Source of the DNA: Lycorma delicatula
Taxonomy: Eukaryota > Arthropoda > Insecta > Hemiptera > Fulgoridae
Direction: 5' to 3'
Assembly (NCBI RefSeq): GCF_047948215.1
Contig: NC_134460.1
Location: 150,158,049-150,222,048, forward strand
Length of the DNA: 64,000 nt
The translations under genes were made by a program, and so were the position numbers. Positions 47,000 through 58,781 of the stretch are shown one piece after another (position 1 is the stretch's first letter; each line of letters begins with the position of its first letter). The notes under the pieces were generated by a model. The model made no database searches. It was not told where the DNA came from and saw only the letters and a program-made list of their open reading frames with translations.

Positions 47000-49484
47000 C
47001 GGCCAGTTGTTTCATAATTTTATTACTCCAATCAAAATTTACGTTATTCCAGCCCAAAAAGTTTTTAATCATAAAATAATACATTTTTAACAATTTTGAG
47101 ATTAAAACCGTGTAACTCTCCAGGATTTTGGATATGTCGTCGGTTGGAAAGCTCGTTAAATTCTAATGTTTTGGTTGCTAAATAACGTGGCAGATTATGA
47201 GTTGTATTAGATACAAAATCAAAATCTAGATTGACATTACCAGCCAATGATTGTTGTATTAACCATACGTCTCAGTAGTGTTCGTCTGAGTCTGTACAAG
47301 ACTACATATTTAGCTGTTTTTTTATACATATTAAACGCCAGACTATTCACAGATGCGTTAGCATCTCTGCAGAACACTATTGACATCATGTCGATGTGAT
47401 GTTACTCTGTAACCTGGTATATATAAATAAAATAAATAAATATATCTTTAGTTTGACCTGGTCATCAGTAATTATCAAAATTGGATCATTTTTATAATTA
47501 GACTACGGAATTAATAACTGTTAAGTTTTGAATTTAATAGTTGGAAATCAGTAATATAATTATTGTAGATGTGGAATCTCGTCGTGAGAAGTATTTACAG
47601 AAATTACTAGTTAAGGGTCGCATAAACTTTCCCCGTTTTGCCTTTGAAAGACCTTTATTTCAAATACGTAATAATTTTAATTTTCGTACATAAATGACTA
47701 TTATTTTTTACTGAAAACTGAAAACAATTTTTGACATCAATTTTAGATAATAAATTTAGTAAAATATTTGTTTCTACAAGATTTTGGTGAAGATTCTGGA
47801 GATATTTCATCAGCTATATCGATTGTATCCATGTTATCTGTAAAGATGAATAACTGGTATGTTTCCTTTGTAAGGAAACATTTTAGTAAAATTTCGCGCG
47901 TTAATATAAAATCTGTTTATGATATTAGAAGTAAACTTCTACATATGAAATCGGGTTTCACCTTATTTGTTTGTCTGTAGGGGTACAGACTGGGAATTAT
48001 GTAGAAAATGACAATTTTATATATGTTTTCACGCGTAATTTTGCGATCCACTTTAATAATTTCAGTCATATCAATAGATCTGAATAAGTAAGTCGTCATT
48101 CGCAATTTTGGAATTTTCAAAGGTAAAAGGTAGGCTGTAAGTTTTTCTTTTAATTCCGGATGTTTCGAGTTTTTGCGCCGAAATTCTGTCATTTTTGTCG
48201 GTTACGAGAAATTTGTATTCTTTCATTCGGTTCTCATGAACGGAGGACTCTGCTATACCAAAATTTCTGCTTGTAGCACTATTTCCATGTTATTTGTGTA
48301 CGTAATTTTTCTTCGACAATAAATGAACGTAGTCTTTTTTCATTCGTTCTGTAGTTTTACTGTACACGAAAGCTTTACGTACCGAACGGTGGTTGTCAAA
48401 CAAAAACCGGTCTTAAAATGATTATAAAGTTATCGATAAAAATATTTTCGTATGAAATATTCATAGCCGAGTTTTTTGTTTCATTTCAATCACTTTATTT
48501 TACTGGATGTAGGTCCGTATTCAAATCAAAGCGGTTTGTATTATATTTCTGTATGGAGTTTATCGATTACATGTCCATCAATGTGAAACCTTTGAATCCA
48601 TATACGACGAGCTGGCTATTTTTGCAACATCATTCCGGATAAAATGGTGTGTGTGGTACATATGTGTAAACGGTAGCTTATTTGTTATATCTGCTAATAT
48701 TTTTGGGTAGTACAGAATGTAGAGTACAAATTAATCTTATTTTTAAACTTTTATTTGACATCGAGAGTGAAAAAAAAAGTTACTATCATAACGTAGACGT
48801 TTTTGTTTTGCTGAAAATGTTACTCGGCCAAAGTATAGTGGTACAATGAATAAAAAAACTTACTTGCATGAGGCAGACAGTCGCTGTGCAGGCCATTCCA
48901 CAAACCGAGTATCCTGCAATACAGGACGTTTAATTATTTTCACTAATAGCAAAAATTCTTAACACCATTAGAATTTATTATAATTTTTTTTAATTTCAGG
49001 CAATAATCTCTTTAAAAATACTTAGCGTACTTAAAAATATTTCTTACTGCATGCAGTACAAAAACGAATAGTTTATTCTAGTATTATAAATTATTATTAT
49101 ATTATTTTCATCAGGTTAGTCATAAAATGAATTACCACTTCATACGAATAAAGAATACTACGTAATACTACGTTGGAGTTATATTTATATGAAATTGTTG
49201 TAAAGGGTATTAGTACTGTTGATAATGTGTATAAAAATAAACGTTATCATTAAATTTTTGTATTATAATAAAAAAATTATAATAATTTATTAATAGCTTA
49301 ACCATTTTGTAAGTATGCATAGAATAAATAGCTAAATAAACGTTTTTGGCATTGTTGACTAATATTCAATACTAATGTTTACATTTCATTTTCAGTAAAC
49401 AGATTTAGTTAAATTCTTGACGTGTCCCGGTACGAATGGTATAGTTGTTCCTTCTTTATTCTGTGGCTTGTGAGTTAACTTTTT
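47000..49484. other. AT-rich sequence, possible SINE trace, no gene recognised
   Basis: A 30-bp stretch at about 47279-47308 (gttcgtctgagtctgtacaa gactac) resembles the middle of SINE S2 and may be a relic. The rest, including the 91-codon minus-strand open frame at 47917-48192, shows no recognisable motif. Confidence 0.45.
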
Positions 49485-49494
49485 GTGTGTATTA

Positions 49495-50210
49495 ATGAAT
49501 TTGTATGTTTTCTGCGGTTTTTGTTAGTGAATTTTTCTTTACAACGGCAGAAATTAAAATTTATACTTAACAATAAAAAGTTCCGTACCCAAGCTTGTGG
49601 AATAGTTAAAAATATTTATGATTTTATAAAGAAAGAAGCTATAAAGTTAGGAAAATTAAAAGACGAGAAACATTTAATACCCATTCAAAAGGCGGTGACT
49701 ATCACGAAAGCGTCAACAACAACAATTTCATGAAGTGGGCATCTGAAAAATTAATTTCTGGTCTTCCCCCAGTCAGTGGTTGTTATCGACAACGCGCCAT
49801 ATCACAATTCACTTATAGAAAAGCCTTCAAATTGAAATGATAGGAAAAACGGCACGATTAATTGATCGGAAAAGAACAATATTCCGTTTAATAAAGCAAA
49901 GTTAAAATTACATTTGTACGGCATAATTAAATCGCATAGAAATTAAACGTACCGTTTTGATGACCTATTAAAAAAACACGGGCATAAGGTTGTACGTTTT
50001 CCACCTTATCATCCCGATCTAAATCGATCGAGATTGTTCGGTCGGTCTGAAAAGATATATTGGTTGTAATAATTCAACTCTTTTAATGTAAGCTATTAAA
50101 AAAATAAGCTAAGGAAAAAATGAATGAAATGAATACGGATGATTGGAGACTATATTGCGAACACGTAAAAGAAATTTTGAAACTGTCTATAAGAGACGGA
50201 ACCGCTAATC
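49495..50210 (+). pseudogene. Decayed IS630/Tc1-like DDE transposase
   Basis: The N-terminal part (RTQACGIVKNIYDFIKKEA, EKHLIPIQKAVTITKASTTT) matches the DNA-binding region of a widespread DDE transposase group in arthropods. It stops near 49731. Soon after, VVIDNAPYHNSLIEKPSN carries the second catalytic Asp, followed by stops, LLKKHGHKVVRFPPYHPDLN (about 49965-50020) and a frame-shifted third catalytic region (PIELIW expected; NRSRLFG read). The segment between the helix-turn-helix and the second Asp is almost completely deleted, so the first catalytic Asp is lost. Ends not determined; the M-element fragment begins directly after it. Confidence 0.8.
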
Positions 50211-50214
50211 GATG

Positions 50215-50357
50215 AAATACGTTTTTGAGTTCTGCGAGATACATACGTACGTACAGACTTCACGCCAGAACTAGTCAAAATGGATGTTTCCATTGAAATC
50301 TGAAAACCAAAGTTTTTCGCGATCATAATAGTTCTTTTTAGTTCGTACAAGGAAGTA
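50215..50357 (+). mobile_element. Non-autonomous element M, right-end fragment (copy 3)
   Basis: Matches the last 150 bp or so of M copy 1: gagatacatacgtacgta, cacgccagaactagtcaaaa, tggatgtttcc, tttttcgcgatcat, and the terminus gtacaaggaagt at about 50345-50356. Confidence 0.85.
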
Positions 50358-50463
50358 ATAATAAGTATAATAAATGTTAATGTAAACAAGTTACTATCAC
50401 CGTACAATTTATTATACAGTTGTTCGTTTAATTTTTTCCGCTAGATGGTAGCGCTCAGTAACG

Positions 50464-50567
50464 GCTGCGCGCAGTCGCCCGGCGCACCACGTGGTCCGCT
50501 CTGCGCCAGTAGCAGCTAAAATAAAAATGTGAGCATGTACTGTACAAAAAACAAACCAAGGCACCAT
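50464..50567 (+). repeat. Direct repeat unit 1 (GC-richer)
   Basis: Repeated at 50866-50978 in the same orientation, about 400 bp apart. Shared blocks: ctgcgcc.gtagcagctaaaataa type core (gctctgcgcca, agcagctaaaataa), gtgagca, aacaaacc and gcaccat. No coding content. Confidence 0.8.
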
Positions 50568-50865
50568 ATGTTTTTTTGTTGTAGACTAGAAAAAAGGCGG
50601 ACCATAGGGTTTATGTTTCTGTTTTCATGGTTTATGTTTCATTATACATTATTTTGCTAATTGTGGCTAAGTTGCGTTCATGAATTTAGCGTCCTAACAA
50701 CAACAAACTTTTACTATGAAAAGCTTCAAAATCCTGAACATTTTTAGGTGTTTCTTGATTTGTTATTTTTTAACACAGCTGTAACTACAATATTTTCCTT
50801 TTTATCTTCAAAACACAAATATAATATTAGATAAATCGTTCGTATCAAGAAGTATAAATTGTTCG

Positions 50866-50978
50866 TGCGCTTTGCGCAGCCGCTCGGCGCATCACCATCG
50901 GTTGCTCTGCGCCAATAGCAGCTAAAATAAGAACGTGAGCACATACATTAAACAAACAAAACCAACTCACGCACCATC
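50866..50978 (+). repeat. Direct repeat unit 2 (GC-richer)
   Basis: Second unit of the pair described at 50464. The 66-codon minus-strand frame at 50744-50944 overlaps it and shows no known motif. Confidence 0.8.
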
Positions 50979-52574
50979 CTTTTTTTATGGAGAAGTAGAT
51001 GGAGAGAGAAAACATGGAAACGGTGACAAATTAAACGTGCATAAATAAAAGTATAACGAACGATTAATATATTTTTCCTTTTAGATGGATGTAAATTTTT
51101 TCAGGTTCGGTAGTAATGTACTCTCGTTCTTCTACAGCGCAAACTTTTATTTTCATTGTACGCACTGTAGTCCCTCATTTATGATAATTTCTGAACGCTG
51201 TAAAATTTAAAAAAATTAGTTTTTACGTGTTCGTTAGTCTTACTGATGAACTTTTTTTTATTTATCTCGAATTATTTCTGGACATTTTTATAAGACAAGT
51301 AAATCCTGTCTTTTAATAACAGACAGGTAAATATGTAAATCTGTAATGTATCTTTTTTTTATTCAAAAATGTTTTAACAGAGATACATTTTTAGTTTTTT
51401 TATGTTTACCAATATGTTATATTGAGCTGAACTTAATCTTTTTTTCATACTAATTATTTTTCTATCTGTTTTTATCTTTTACCAATGAATATATAATTTT
51501 GTTTGGATTTTGTAATTCTTAGAATTCACACTGTTGGGTGTGACAAGTTTTGATTTAATTTTATTCATTGACCTAAATGATATTACAGCAAAACGTGCGA
51601 AGGATAAAATGTTTGTTTTATTACTTCTATTATTTTCTTTTATGTTTTAAAGTTTCATTCCGGTTAGAAATTGATTTTCTATACGACCGAAATTTTTTGT
51701 TATCTGTGGACTAAAGCAATTATTTTGAATATATGTGGAATTTTTATTTTATGTAATTTTTTACATATGTAATTACTGTGGTAATATTTTTTTTTTAATT
51801 TTCCGTGTTTAAGTGTAAAAAAGCTTACTCTGTTAAAATTGAAATGTTTTGCTAACTTATTTTTTATTTCTTGTAATATTTATAAATATCTTTAATTCCC
51901 TCTTTGAAAATAATTTCACGCGAATAAGAATATATGTTCGTTTAGTTTACTTATTAAAGTTCAATTTAAATTATATTATCAAAATGTCTTCATTTTTATG
52001 ACTTTGTGAGGAACGTTTTCTGAAACAAGATTTCTACTCGGTTTTCTTAAATAATGTGTAGTATAAAGTTTACCCATATCTATAAAATAATTTGCGTTTC
52101 AATATTTTATCTTGGATTCCCGAATGTCTATAAAAAAAAGGTAATTGAGCTAATCATATCTACACTTTGGATGTTTGTTTTTATTGTAACTTTCTTTTAT
52201 TGTTCCACTTTATTTTTTATTCTAATTATATATAACCCTTGGGACCCCACTGCGTTCATTAAACTCTCAAGCTTGTCAGAATAGTAATGATAAATAAAAT
52301 TTAAGCCTGTTCAATTTATAAAAAAAAATATCAATTAATTCTAATTTTTTCGAAGTAACAATTTGGTTAGTACAGCACCTGAAACTGTGCGCAATCTTAG
52401 AATGTGGGTTTCAAAACAGTCGGCCTCCATCTTAAAAGTATTAGTTATAACCGGTTACTTGTATTTCGCACGGGTAAAAAAAGTATATTGCCCCGTTATT
52501 CGCGTTACCCGACAAACGTCGTTTGGAGGTGACCGTACTTCGTTTGTCATTTTTTTAAATGTTTTAATTACCTT
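50979..52574. other. AT-rich sequence without recognisable gene
   Basis: No coding similarity. Open frames at 52054-52284 and 52363-52689 have no recognisable motifs; the latter runs into the repeat arm starting at 52575. Confidence 0.5.
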
Positions 52575-53095
52575 TATTTTATGTTTTTTAGTCAACCGGA
52601 GACAGATGCTGCCTGTCGCGTCGCACATACAACAGTGGCAGCGGCTATGTACGTTGAGACGCCGCTTCGTACACCGTCTCACCCTTTAAAAAATCGAAAT
52701 TAAAAAAAAACCTGAGAATGGTTTTTAGATATTTATGTGAAGAGTATTTTCAAGCCCCAATCTAGTGAATATCTCTTTTTTATAGTCTAAAATTGGGAAA
52801 ATTTAGTGCATTTTTAAAATTCGTTTTTATCTTCTTCACCTCTTTCAAGGTGTTGAATTTCGAAGAACTTAGAAATTGATTTTTAAATATTTACATGAAA
52901 ATTACACTTGCCAAAATCAAGTTGATATCTTCATTTGTTACCGAGAAATTAAAGAAATAGTAAATTTCATCGTTACTCCATTTTAACCCTTTAAACTCGG
53001 AATTTCAAAGAATTTTCTCGTAGTATGCACTTATACTATAACAAATAAACAAATTTTCATCAATTTATCTTTAGTAGATTTTGCTGAATCAGACA
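52575..53095 (-). repeat. Left arm of a large inverted repeat (family C)
   Basis: The reverse complement of this arm is collinear with 55235-55892: aataaattgatgaaaatttg, gaaattccgagtttaaaggg, tttctcggtaacaa, a shared gaagataaaaa block, then ctaaaaaccat... and the GC-richer tip ending gactaaaaaacataaaataa. Both arms face each other across about 2.1 kb of LINE-containing DNA. Confidence 0.82.
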
Positions 53096-53616
53096 GTCAG
53101 AACAAGTTGCTTTATAGGTACAGATATGTATGTAAGTTTACCCGCAAAGTTTCGAATAGTAAAATCATTATATTGAAATTATTAAAAGTTAAACGCAGAA
53201 GTAAATAGTCTTTAAGATATCTTTTTTCAAATTATTAAAAAATAAAAGAAAAGTTTTGAAGTATAAAAACTTATAAAATAATAAGTATTAAATAAAGAAG
53301 AGCAAAGTAGGTTCTTATTAATGTGAAACAGATCGAATTTATGATTTTTCAAATCCCTATTTTTTTCAAATTCCCATCAAATTTTTATCAAATCTGATTA
53401 AATTTGAAAATATAATAATAATATATTTGTAAATAGAATCTAAATCGAGCAGTATACAAAATAAGTTCAACTTTATAAGATTCAGAATTTTGGAAAGCTC
53501 ATTTTAGGTCACTTATTGAAAAAAAAAAAATTATATTTTGTAATTTCGATGTATCAAAGGGAACTGTGTTTGGAAAAATTTTCTTTGAGGTTTGAAAGTT
53601 GTCATTCTTTGTTTAA
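53096..53616. other. AT-rich spacer inside the inverted repeat
   Basis: No recognised feature. Confidence 0.5.
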
Positions 53617-53964
53617 TCATTCTTCGCCTGGCTTTTTCCAAGTGTATATTCTTCTATTATGATTTTTAAAATGGGTGTTGGCAATTACTAAATTATACTT
53701 CGTGCAAAACTCTATAAGTCGTTCCCCTCTTTCATTCCTTTTGCCCAGCCCGTATTCACCCACTATATTTCCTTCCTTGCCTTTTCCAATGCTTGCATTC
53801 CAATCTCCAACTATTATTAAATTTTCATCTCCTTTTACGTGTTTAATTGCTTCATCAATCTCTTCGTATACACACTCTACCTCATCATCATCATGGGCGC
53901 TTGTAGGCATATAGACGTTAACAATCGTTGTCGGTTTAGGTTTAAAATGTTTACGTTTAAACAA
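53617..53964 (-). pseudogene. LINE endonuclease-domain fragment (RTE-like)
   Basis: The open frame reads part of an apurinic-like endonuclease domain of a non-LTR retrotransposon: IVNVYMPTSAHDDDEVE, LIIVGDWNASIGKGKEGNIV, GEYGLGKRNERGERLIEF, VIANTHFKNHNRRIYTWKKP. GDWN contains the conserved Asp and Asn of the endonuclease active site. The N-terminal part and the His-containing C-terminus are missing, so this is a fragment. On the minus strand it lies downstream of the reverse-transcriptase fragment (54285-55165), whereas in RTE-type elements the endonuclease precedes the reverse transcriptase. The two were rearranged or are separate insertions. Confidence 0.9.
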
Positions 53965-54284
53965 TATTAATGAATCTTTAATTTTTACAATTACCTTTTA
54001 ATTTTTTTTTTTTTAAAGTCGTATCGAAATTGATTCATACTTTCAAAGGTTATTGGTGTAGGGTAGAAAAAATAAATAAGTATTTTGAGAGAAGACAAAT
54101 GGAGCTATAATACGCTTAGTTAATTGTTAACTATTGTTAATACGCTTAAGTATGCCTAATTGGTCGGGTATTCTATGAGTACCTGAGAAGAAAATATTCT
54201 TTTCTTAATTTAATTTCGCTAATTTTTAACGTAAACAAATTATTTATGGCTGAAAACTCGTTTTGCCTGAAACTCGTTTTCAGT

Positions 54285-55165
54285 ATTTTTTATCGCTCCT
54301 GCTCTGTCCATCTTTAGTAATTCTGCTTTCGAAGTAACAAAATTCTTCTACCTTTATAGTCTTGTTTCGTTGTAGTTTTATATTCAGTGATCCATCTTCT
54401 TTATTTTTACTACAATTCATTACTTTCGTTTTGTTCGTGTTTATTTTCATGCGGTAGTTCGTGCGTAGGACTTAATCCATGCTGTTCATTGTTTCTTCCC
54501 AATCTTCTTTACTCTCGGCTAGAATTACTATATCATCAGAAAATCGTAGAATCTTTTTACCGTGCACTGTATCTGAATTGTTTTTTAACATTATTACCTG
54601 CTAGTTCTTCTTAAAGATTAAAATATAACGGGGATAGGGAACATCCTTGTCTGACTCCCTTTTTTATTGCCGTTTCTTTCTTATGTTCTTCGTGTATTAC
54701 AGTTGCAATTTAATTCCTGTAAATGTTAGCAATTGTTCGTCTATCTCTATATTTGAACCCTAGATTTTTAAAAATGCTGAACAATTTATTCCAGTCCACG
54801 TTATCAAATGCCTTTTCTAAGCCTGTAAATGCCACGTATGCAGGTTTGTTTTTCTTTAATCTTCCTTCTACTGTTAATCTGAATGCTAAAATTGCTTTCC
54901 TTGTCCCTATACTTTTTCTGAAACCAAATTGCTCTTTTCCTAACAAGTCTTCCGTTCTCTTCTCAATTCTTCTGTACATAATCTAGTTAAAATGTTTGAT
55001 GCATGAATAGTTAGGCTAATTGTTCGGTATTTTTCACATTTATCTGCTCCTGCTTTCTATGGTATCATGACGACAAGTCTGACGGAACTTTCCTTTTTCC
55101 GTAATTATTACACACCAGTTTGTATAATCTATCTGTCGCTTCTTCACCTGTCTATCCCGTCTATC
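54285..55165 (-). pseudogene. LINE reverse-transcriptase fragment, broken
   Basis: Going down the minus strand: KAGADKCEKYRTISLTIHAS (about 55060-55000), then MYRRIEKRTEDLLGKEQFGF, RKSIGTRKAILAFRL, NKPAYVAFTGLEKAFDNVDW (fingers and palm start, where FVDLEKAFD is expected, so the first catalytic Asp block has Thr-Gly), GVRQGCSLSPLYFNL, and ILRFSDDIVILAESKEDWEE, the YADD-type box here SDD. Stops interrupt the frame near 54710, 54615 and elsewhere. RTE-like affinity is from motif style. Some plus-strand open frames here are antisense shadows. Confidence 0.9.
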
Positions 55166-55179
55166 AATATATCCAATGT

Positions 55180-55182
<3 letters not shown>

Positions 55183-55212
<30 letters not shown>
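55183..55212. repeat. (AT)15 microsatellite
   Basis: Uninterrupted AT units between the reverse-transcriptase fragment and the right arm of the inverted repeat. Confidence 0.95.
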
Positions 55213-55214
<2 letters not shown>

Positions 55215-55234
55215 TGAGCGATTCATAATCAACG

Positions 55235-55892
55235 CCTAACAATAACTGCTGGAAATAAATTGATGAAAATTTCTATACATCTTATTACGGTGTAACTGTA
55301 CAGTAAGAAAGGATTTTTTGAAATTCCGTGTTTAAAGGGTTAAAATAAAGTAACAATGAAATTTATTATTTTTTCTATTTCTGGGTAACAAATGAAAACA
55401 ACAGCTTGATTTTTTGTGTGTTATCTTCATGTGTATATCAAAAAAAAATTTCTAGATTTTTGAAATTCTGAGTTTCTAGGATAAAATCGATTTTTTAATT
55501 TTTTTAGGAAACCCGCTATTTTTTTTAATTTCTCGGTAACAAGTGAAGGAATGAAGCTGATTTTTGGTGTAATCTTTGTTTAAATAAACCAATTTCTAGA
55601 TGTTTGAAATTCGACCTTGAAAGGACGGTGAAGAAAGATAAAAATTATTTCGAACGATGATTGTAAATTTTCTCAATCCCGACCGTACTAAACAAAATAT
55701 CAATAGATTTGGGGTTCGAATTGTTCTTCAAATAAATATCTAAAAACCATTTTTGAGTTTTTTTTAATTCTGATTTTTTTAAGGGGTGTGGCGGTATACG
55801 GCGCGGCGGCTCAACCGATTCGGCCACTGTTACCGTTCTGTACGTGTGACTCGCTGCACTGCCTCCGGTTACTTGACTAAAAAACATAAAAT
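55235..55892 (+). repeat. Right arm of a large inverted repeat (family C)
   Basis: Collinear with the reverse complement of 52575-53095 and about 135 bp longer through insertions. Its outer tip is GC-richer (gtggcggtatacggcgcggc) and ends gactaaaaaacataaaataa. A third, short piece of the family's inner end lies at 57672-57790. Confidence 0.82.
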
Positions 55893-55930
55893 AAAAGAAA
55901 AACCTTACAGCGCGAAGCTGCGACGGGGAG

Positions 55931-55932
<2 letters not shown>

Positions 55933-55963
<31 letters not shown>
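55933..55963. repeat. (TA)n microsatellite
   Basis: About 15 TA units just outside the right arm. Confidence 0.95.
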
Positions 55964-55965
<2 letters not shown>

Positions 55966-57671
55966 ATAATTATACGTCGTCTGTTTCTTGTTAGTAAATA
56001 AATAAGAAACGGTAAAAGGTATTCTATTCGTGAATACATCAGCCGTATGTATATTTAATACGTATATCTACAATAATGTGCAGGTAAGAGTTGTATGAAG
56101 CGTAATAAATTTTATTTTATATTTAATCCTTATATATACTAGTAATATATATATATATATATTGCATTCCTTGAAGTAAATAATTATAGACAGTTCCTTA
56201 ATTGCTATGCGTTCTTAATTGCACTATCAGTTATTATTTTTTATTTTATAAATCCTTGCTGGATAAAGAATAAAGGATTGCATTAGTCGATTGTTCTTAG
56301 ACGTTATTTATTTATATATCCACTCAAGGTTAAACTGAAATTTCTACCCGTTATTTATTTTTATGCAAATGAAAAATTAGCCTTTACATGTAAAAAATCG
56401 TTTCTTTGATTATTTTGAAATAAGTTTTAATAGCCCCTGAATGTCATAAAACTCCTATAAATAAAATCTTTAAATATAATTTAAAAAGTTGGCTACTATT
56501 TAGACATCGTTAATACGTAAGGTTTTTACTTTATTAAAATAAAACGGAAAAGTTTTAAAAATGTAGTAAAAATTCTTCCCCCAAAAACTGTATTTGAATT
56601 ACTTATCATATAAATTATTTGGGCAACATGGGCATCTAATTTATAGCCCATATCTCACTTTTACATTCTTTCTGGATGATATTTTTCTGTTTTATAGAAA
56701 TTAATTGATTAGTCGCAATTATTTTTGTAAAAGAACAGCTTTTAATTAATTTTTCTAAGATAGCTTGGACCTTTTCTAATCTTAGTAAAAGAAAAGGATT
56801 AATGACAATTAAAAGTAGAGGTAATTTACACTTGTGATAACGATTAGGAATCGTGTCTTCATCTGAAGGTTAAAATGAAATCTATAGCCTTCTCCCTCTT
56901 CCGTACGAATTATCCACTGATCAGCAGCCGCATCGATTATAATCGACGGGTTTGTTTAAACGTATCTCGTTTATCTCCGTCTCGACACCTTCAAGCAATA
57001 AAAAAAAGATTAAAAAAATCTGCGATCAATTTGTGAAAAATTGATCTCGTTTTATTATATCGTATATCAACACAAAACAATGCAAAATCAGTTCTAATAC
57101 GTCATTATAACATTTCTTTATAATCTTTAAATTATTTATTTTATTTTTAAAACAAACATTTTCGCTATAATTAATCGAGAAATTTTGTAATAATGTAGGT
57201 ATTATATATATCAGATGCGGGTAAAATCCGAACGTAATCGAAATCGATACAATATGAACAAATAAAAAAACGAAGAAACTGGTTTACGGTCAGGCAAATA
57301 AAAATGTACATCAAATAAAGAACGAAATAGGTTGAGTATAATTTTGCGGTTGAAAGTGAGAATAACTGTTTGAAACGGTTCTATTTATACTTTTTTTTTG
57401 TAGTTTTAGAAGTGCTACATTTTAACGATAAAGATCAACATTAAAATCATTAAAAAGAAAAAAAAATGTTGATACACAAATCTCGGTTATAAAGAGGGTT
57501 TGTTTATATCTTAGCAAAAATTTCAAACGTGTAAGTAATAAATAGTCCATTATAGCACTGCACTTCTCATTTGGGCTGATATGTGGCGAGACGCTCCCAA
57601 GATATTTTTCAATACAGTTATTGAAATTGAAGTCCACAAAATATCGTGATCGTTTCATAATTAAAGCTCAG
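55964..57671. other. AT-rich sequence without recognisable gene
   Basis: No coding similarity. The 78-codon minus-strand frame at 57422-57658 has no recognised motif. A short TA run lies at 56146-56162. Confidence 0.55.
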
Positions 57672-57790
57672 CAAAAACTACTGAAAATAAATCGATGAAA
57701 ATTTGTGTACACGTTCTTCTTACGCGGTGTAAGTGTACTCTAAGAAAGGATTTTTTGAAATTCCGAGTTTAAAAGGTAAAATTCATTGTG
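57672..57790 (+). repeat. Family C fragment (inner end)
   Basis: Matches the start of the right arm at 55235: gaaaataaatcgatgaaaat, gtaagaaaggatttttt type block, and ttgaaattccgagttta. Only about 120 bp is present. Confidence 0.8.
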
Positions 57791-57979
57791 ATATTTTTGG
57801 AGGGACGTTTGCTAAATTTATTTTTTATTTTTTACTGTTCAGTTATTTAAGAGGTACTGTAGACTATTCTTTACTAGTTTTATAAAACATTAAATTGGGA
57901 CCGTTCTGGTCGGAATAGTCGAAGCCCGATATTTGTTAAGTTAAAGTGATTTTTTCAATGCCCTTTTAAATGATATGAC

Positions 57980-58257
57980 ACACTCCTTTTTTTCTGTTTA
58001 GCCTGCGGGAATCACCGTCAGGTATTACTTCTGAGGATGATATATTTGAGTGTAAATGAAGTGTAATCTTATACAATCTCAGTTCATTCCTGAGATGTGT
58101 GCTTAATTGAAACGCAACCACCAAAGAACACCGGTATCCACGATCTAGTATTCAAATCCGTATTAAAGTACCTTTATTAGGGCTTGAACGTTGGAACTCT
58201 CGACTTTGCGAAGACGCATTCACCACTAGCCAATCCGGTGGGTCATGTTACACTCCT
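57980..58257 (-). mobile_element. tRNA-derived SINE (family S2), near full length
   Basis: The minus strand reads ccaccggattggctagtggt (head), gcgaagtcgagagttcc, B-box-like acgttcaagccc, ggataccggtgttctttgg, ctcaggaatgaactgag, taagattacacttca and cgcaggctaaacag plus an A-rich tail. The 8-bp direct repeat acactcct at 57980-57987 and 58250-58257 is a probable target duplication. Confidence 0.9.
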
Positions 58258-58435
58258 AACCTTTCCAAATAAAACTATTAGGTTGCACCTCGTGGGCACT
58301 AGGGTGTGGTCTCATTTTGCAAAGTAGATGGTTCGAGGTGCATTTGCTAAATTTAATTTTTCTATATTTAACTGTTGAAAAAGTATTTCATAGTTCCTAT
58401 ACTTTGTTACCATTCTGTTACTACATTTATTTATA

Positions 58436-58476
<41 letters not shown>

Positions 58477-58515
58477 CTTTATTATATATAGAACATTATT
58501 TGTCCAAGATGAAAT
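58258..58515. other. Spacer with TA microsatellite
   Basis: Contains (TA)n at 58431-58475. The start (ttgctaaatttaatttttct near 58341) resembles sequence just before the SINE (57810-57840), hinting at a short local duplication. Confidence 0.5.
58431..58475. repeat. (TA)n microsatellite
   Basis: About 22 TA units with one interruption. Confidence 0.95.
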
Positions 58516-58781
58516 TATTACAACTTCAGCGCCACCTAGTATTTTAATTTCAAAATATACCGCATAACTTCAAAGACATTAATTGTAGAGGAGAATGTCC
58601 TCTACATTTTTTGTTTGTAAAACTTTTCTCTAAAATTCATAGATTCAGAGAAAAACGCATTTCAAAAATTTTTGAGTATTTCAAGTTTTTCAAAAATCTA
58701 TGGGAGGGGAACGCATGGACAAAAGATCAATCGGTAGGTAAAGATTTTCAAATACAGCCTATTTTGATGACAAATTGCCTA
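58516..58781 (+). repeat. Solo arm of the foldback element (family F)
   Basis: Matches the outer right arm of the foldback at 60960-61252: ttacaacttcagcgccacct, gacattaattgtagagga, gaatgtcctctacatttttt, gatcaatcggtaggtaa and acaaattgcct. A stretch of about 43 bp present there (around 61145-61190) is missing here. No opposite arm is present. Confidence 0.88.

Noticed and set aside
54387..54986. Plus-strand frames of 75-87 codons
   Set aside because: They are antisense shadows of the LINE reverse-transcriptase fragment.
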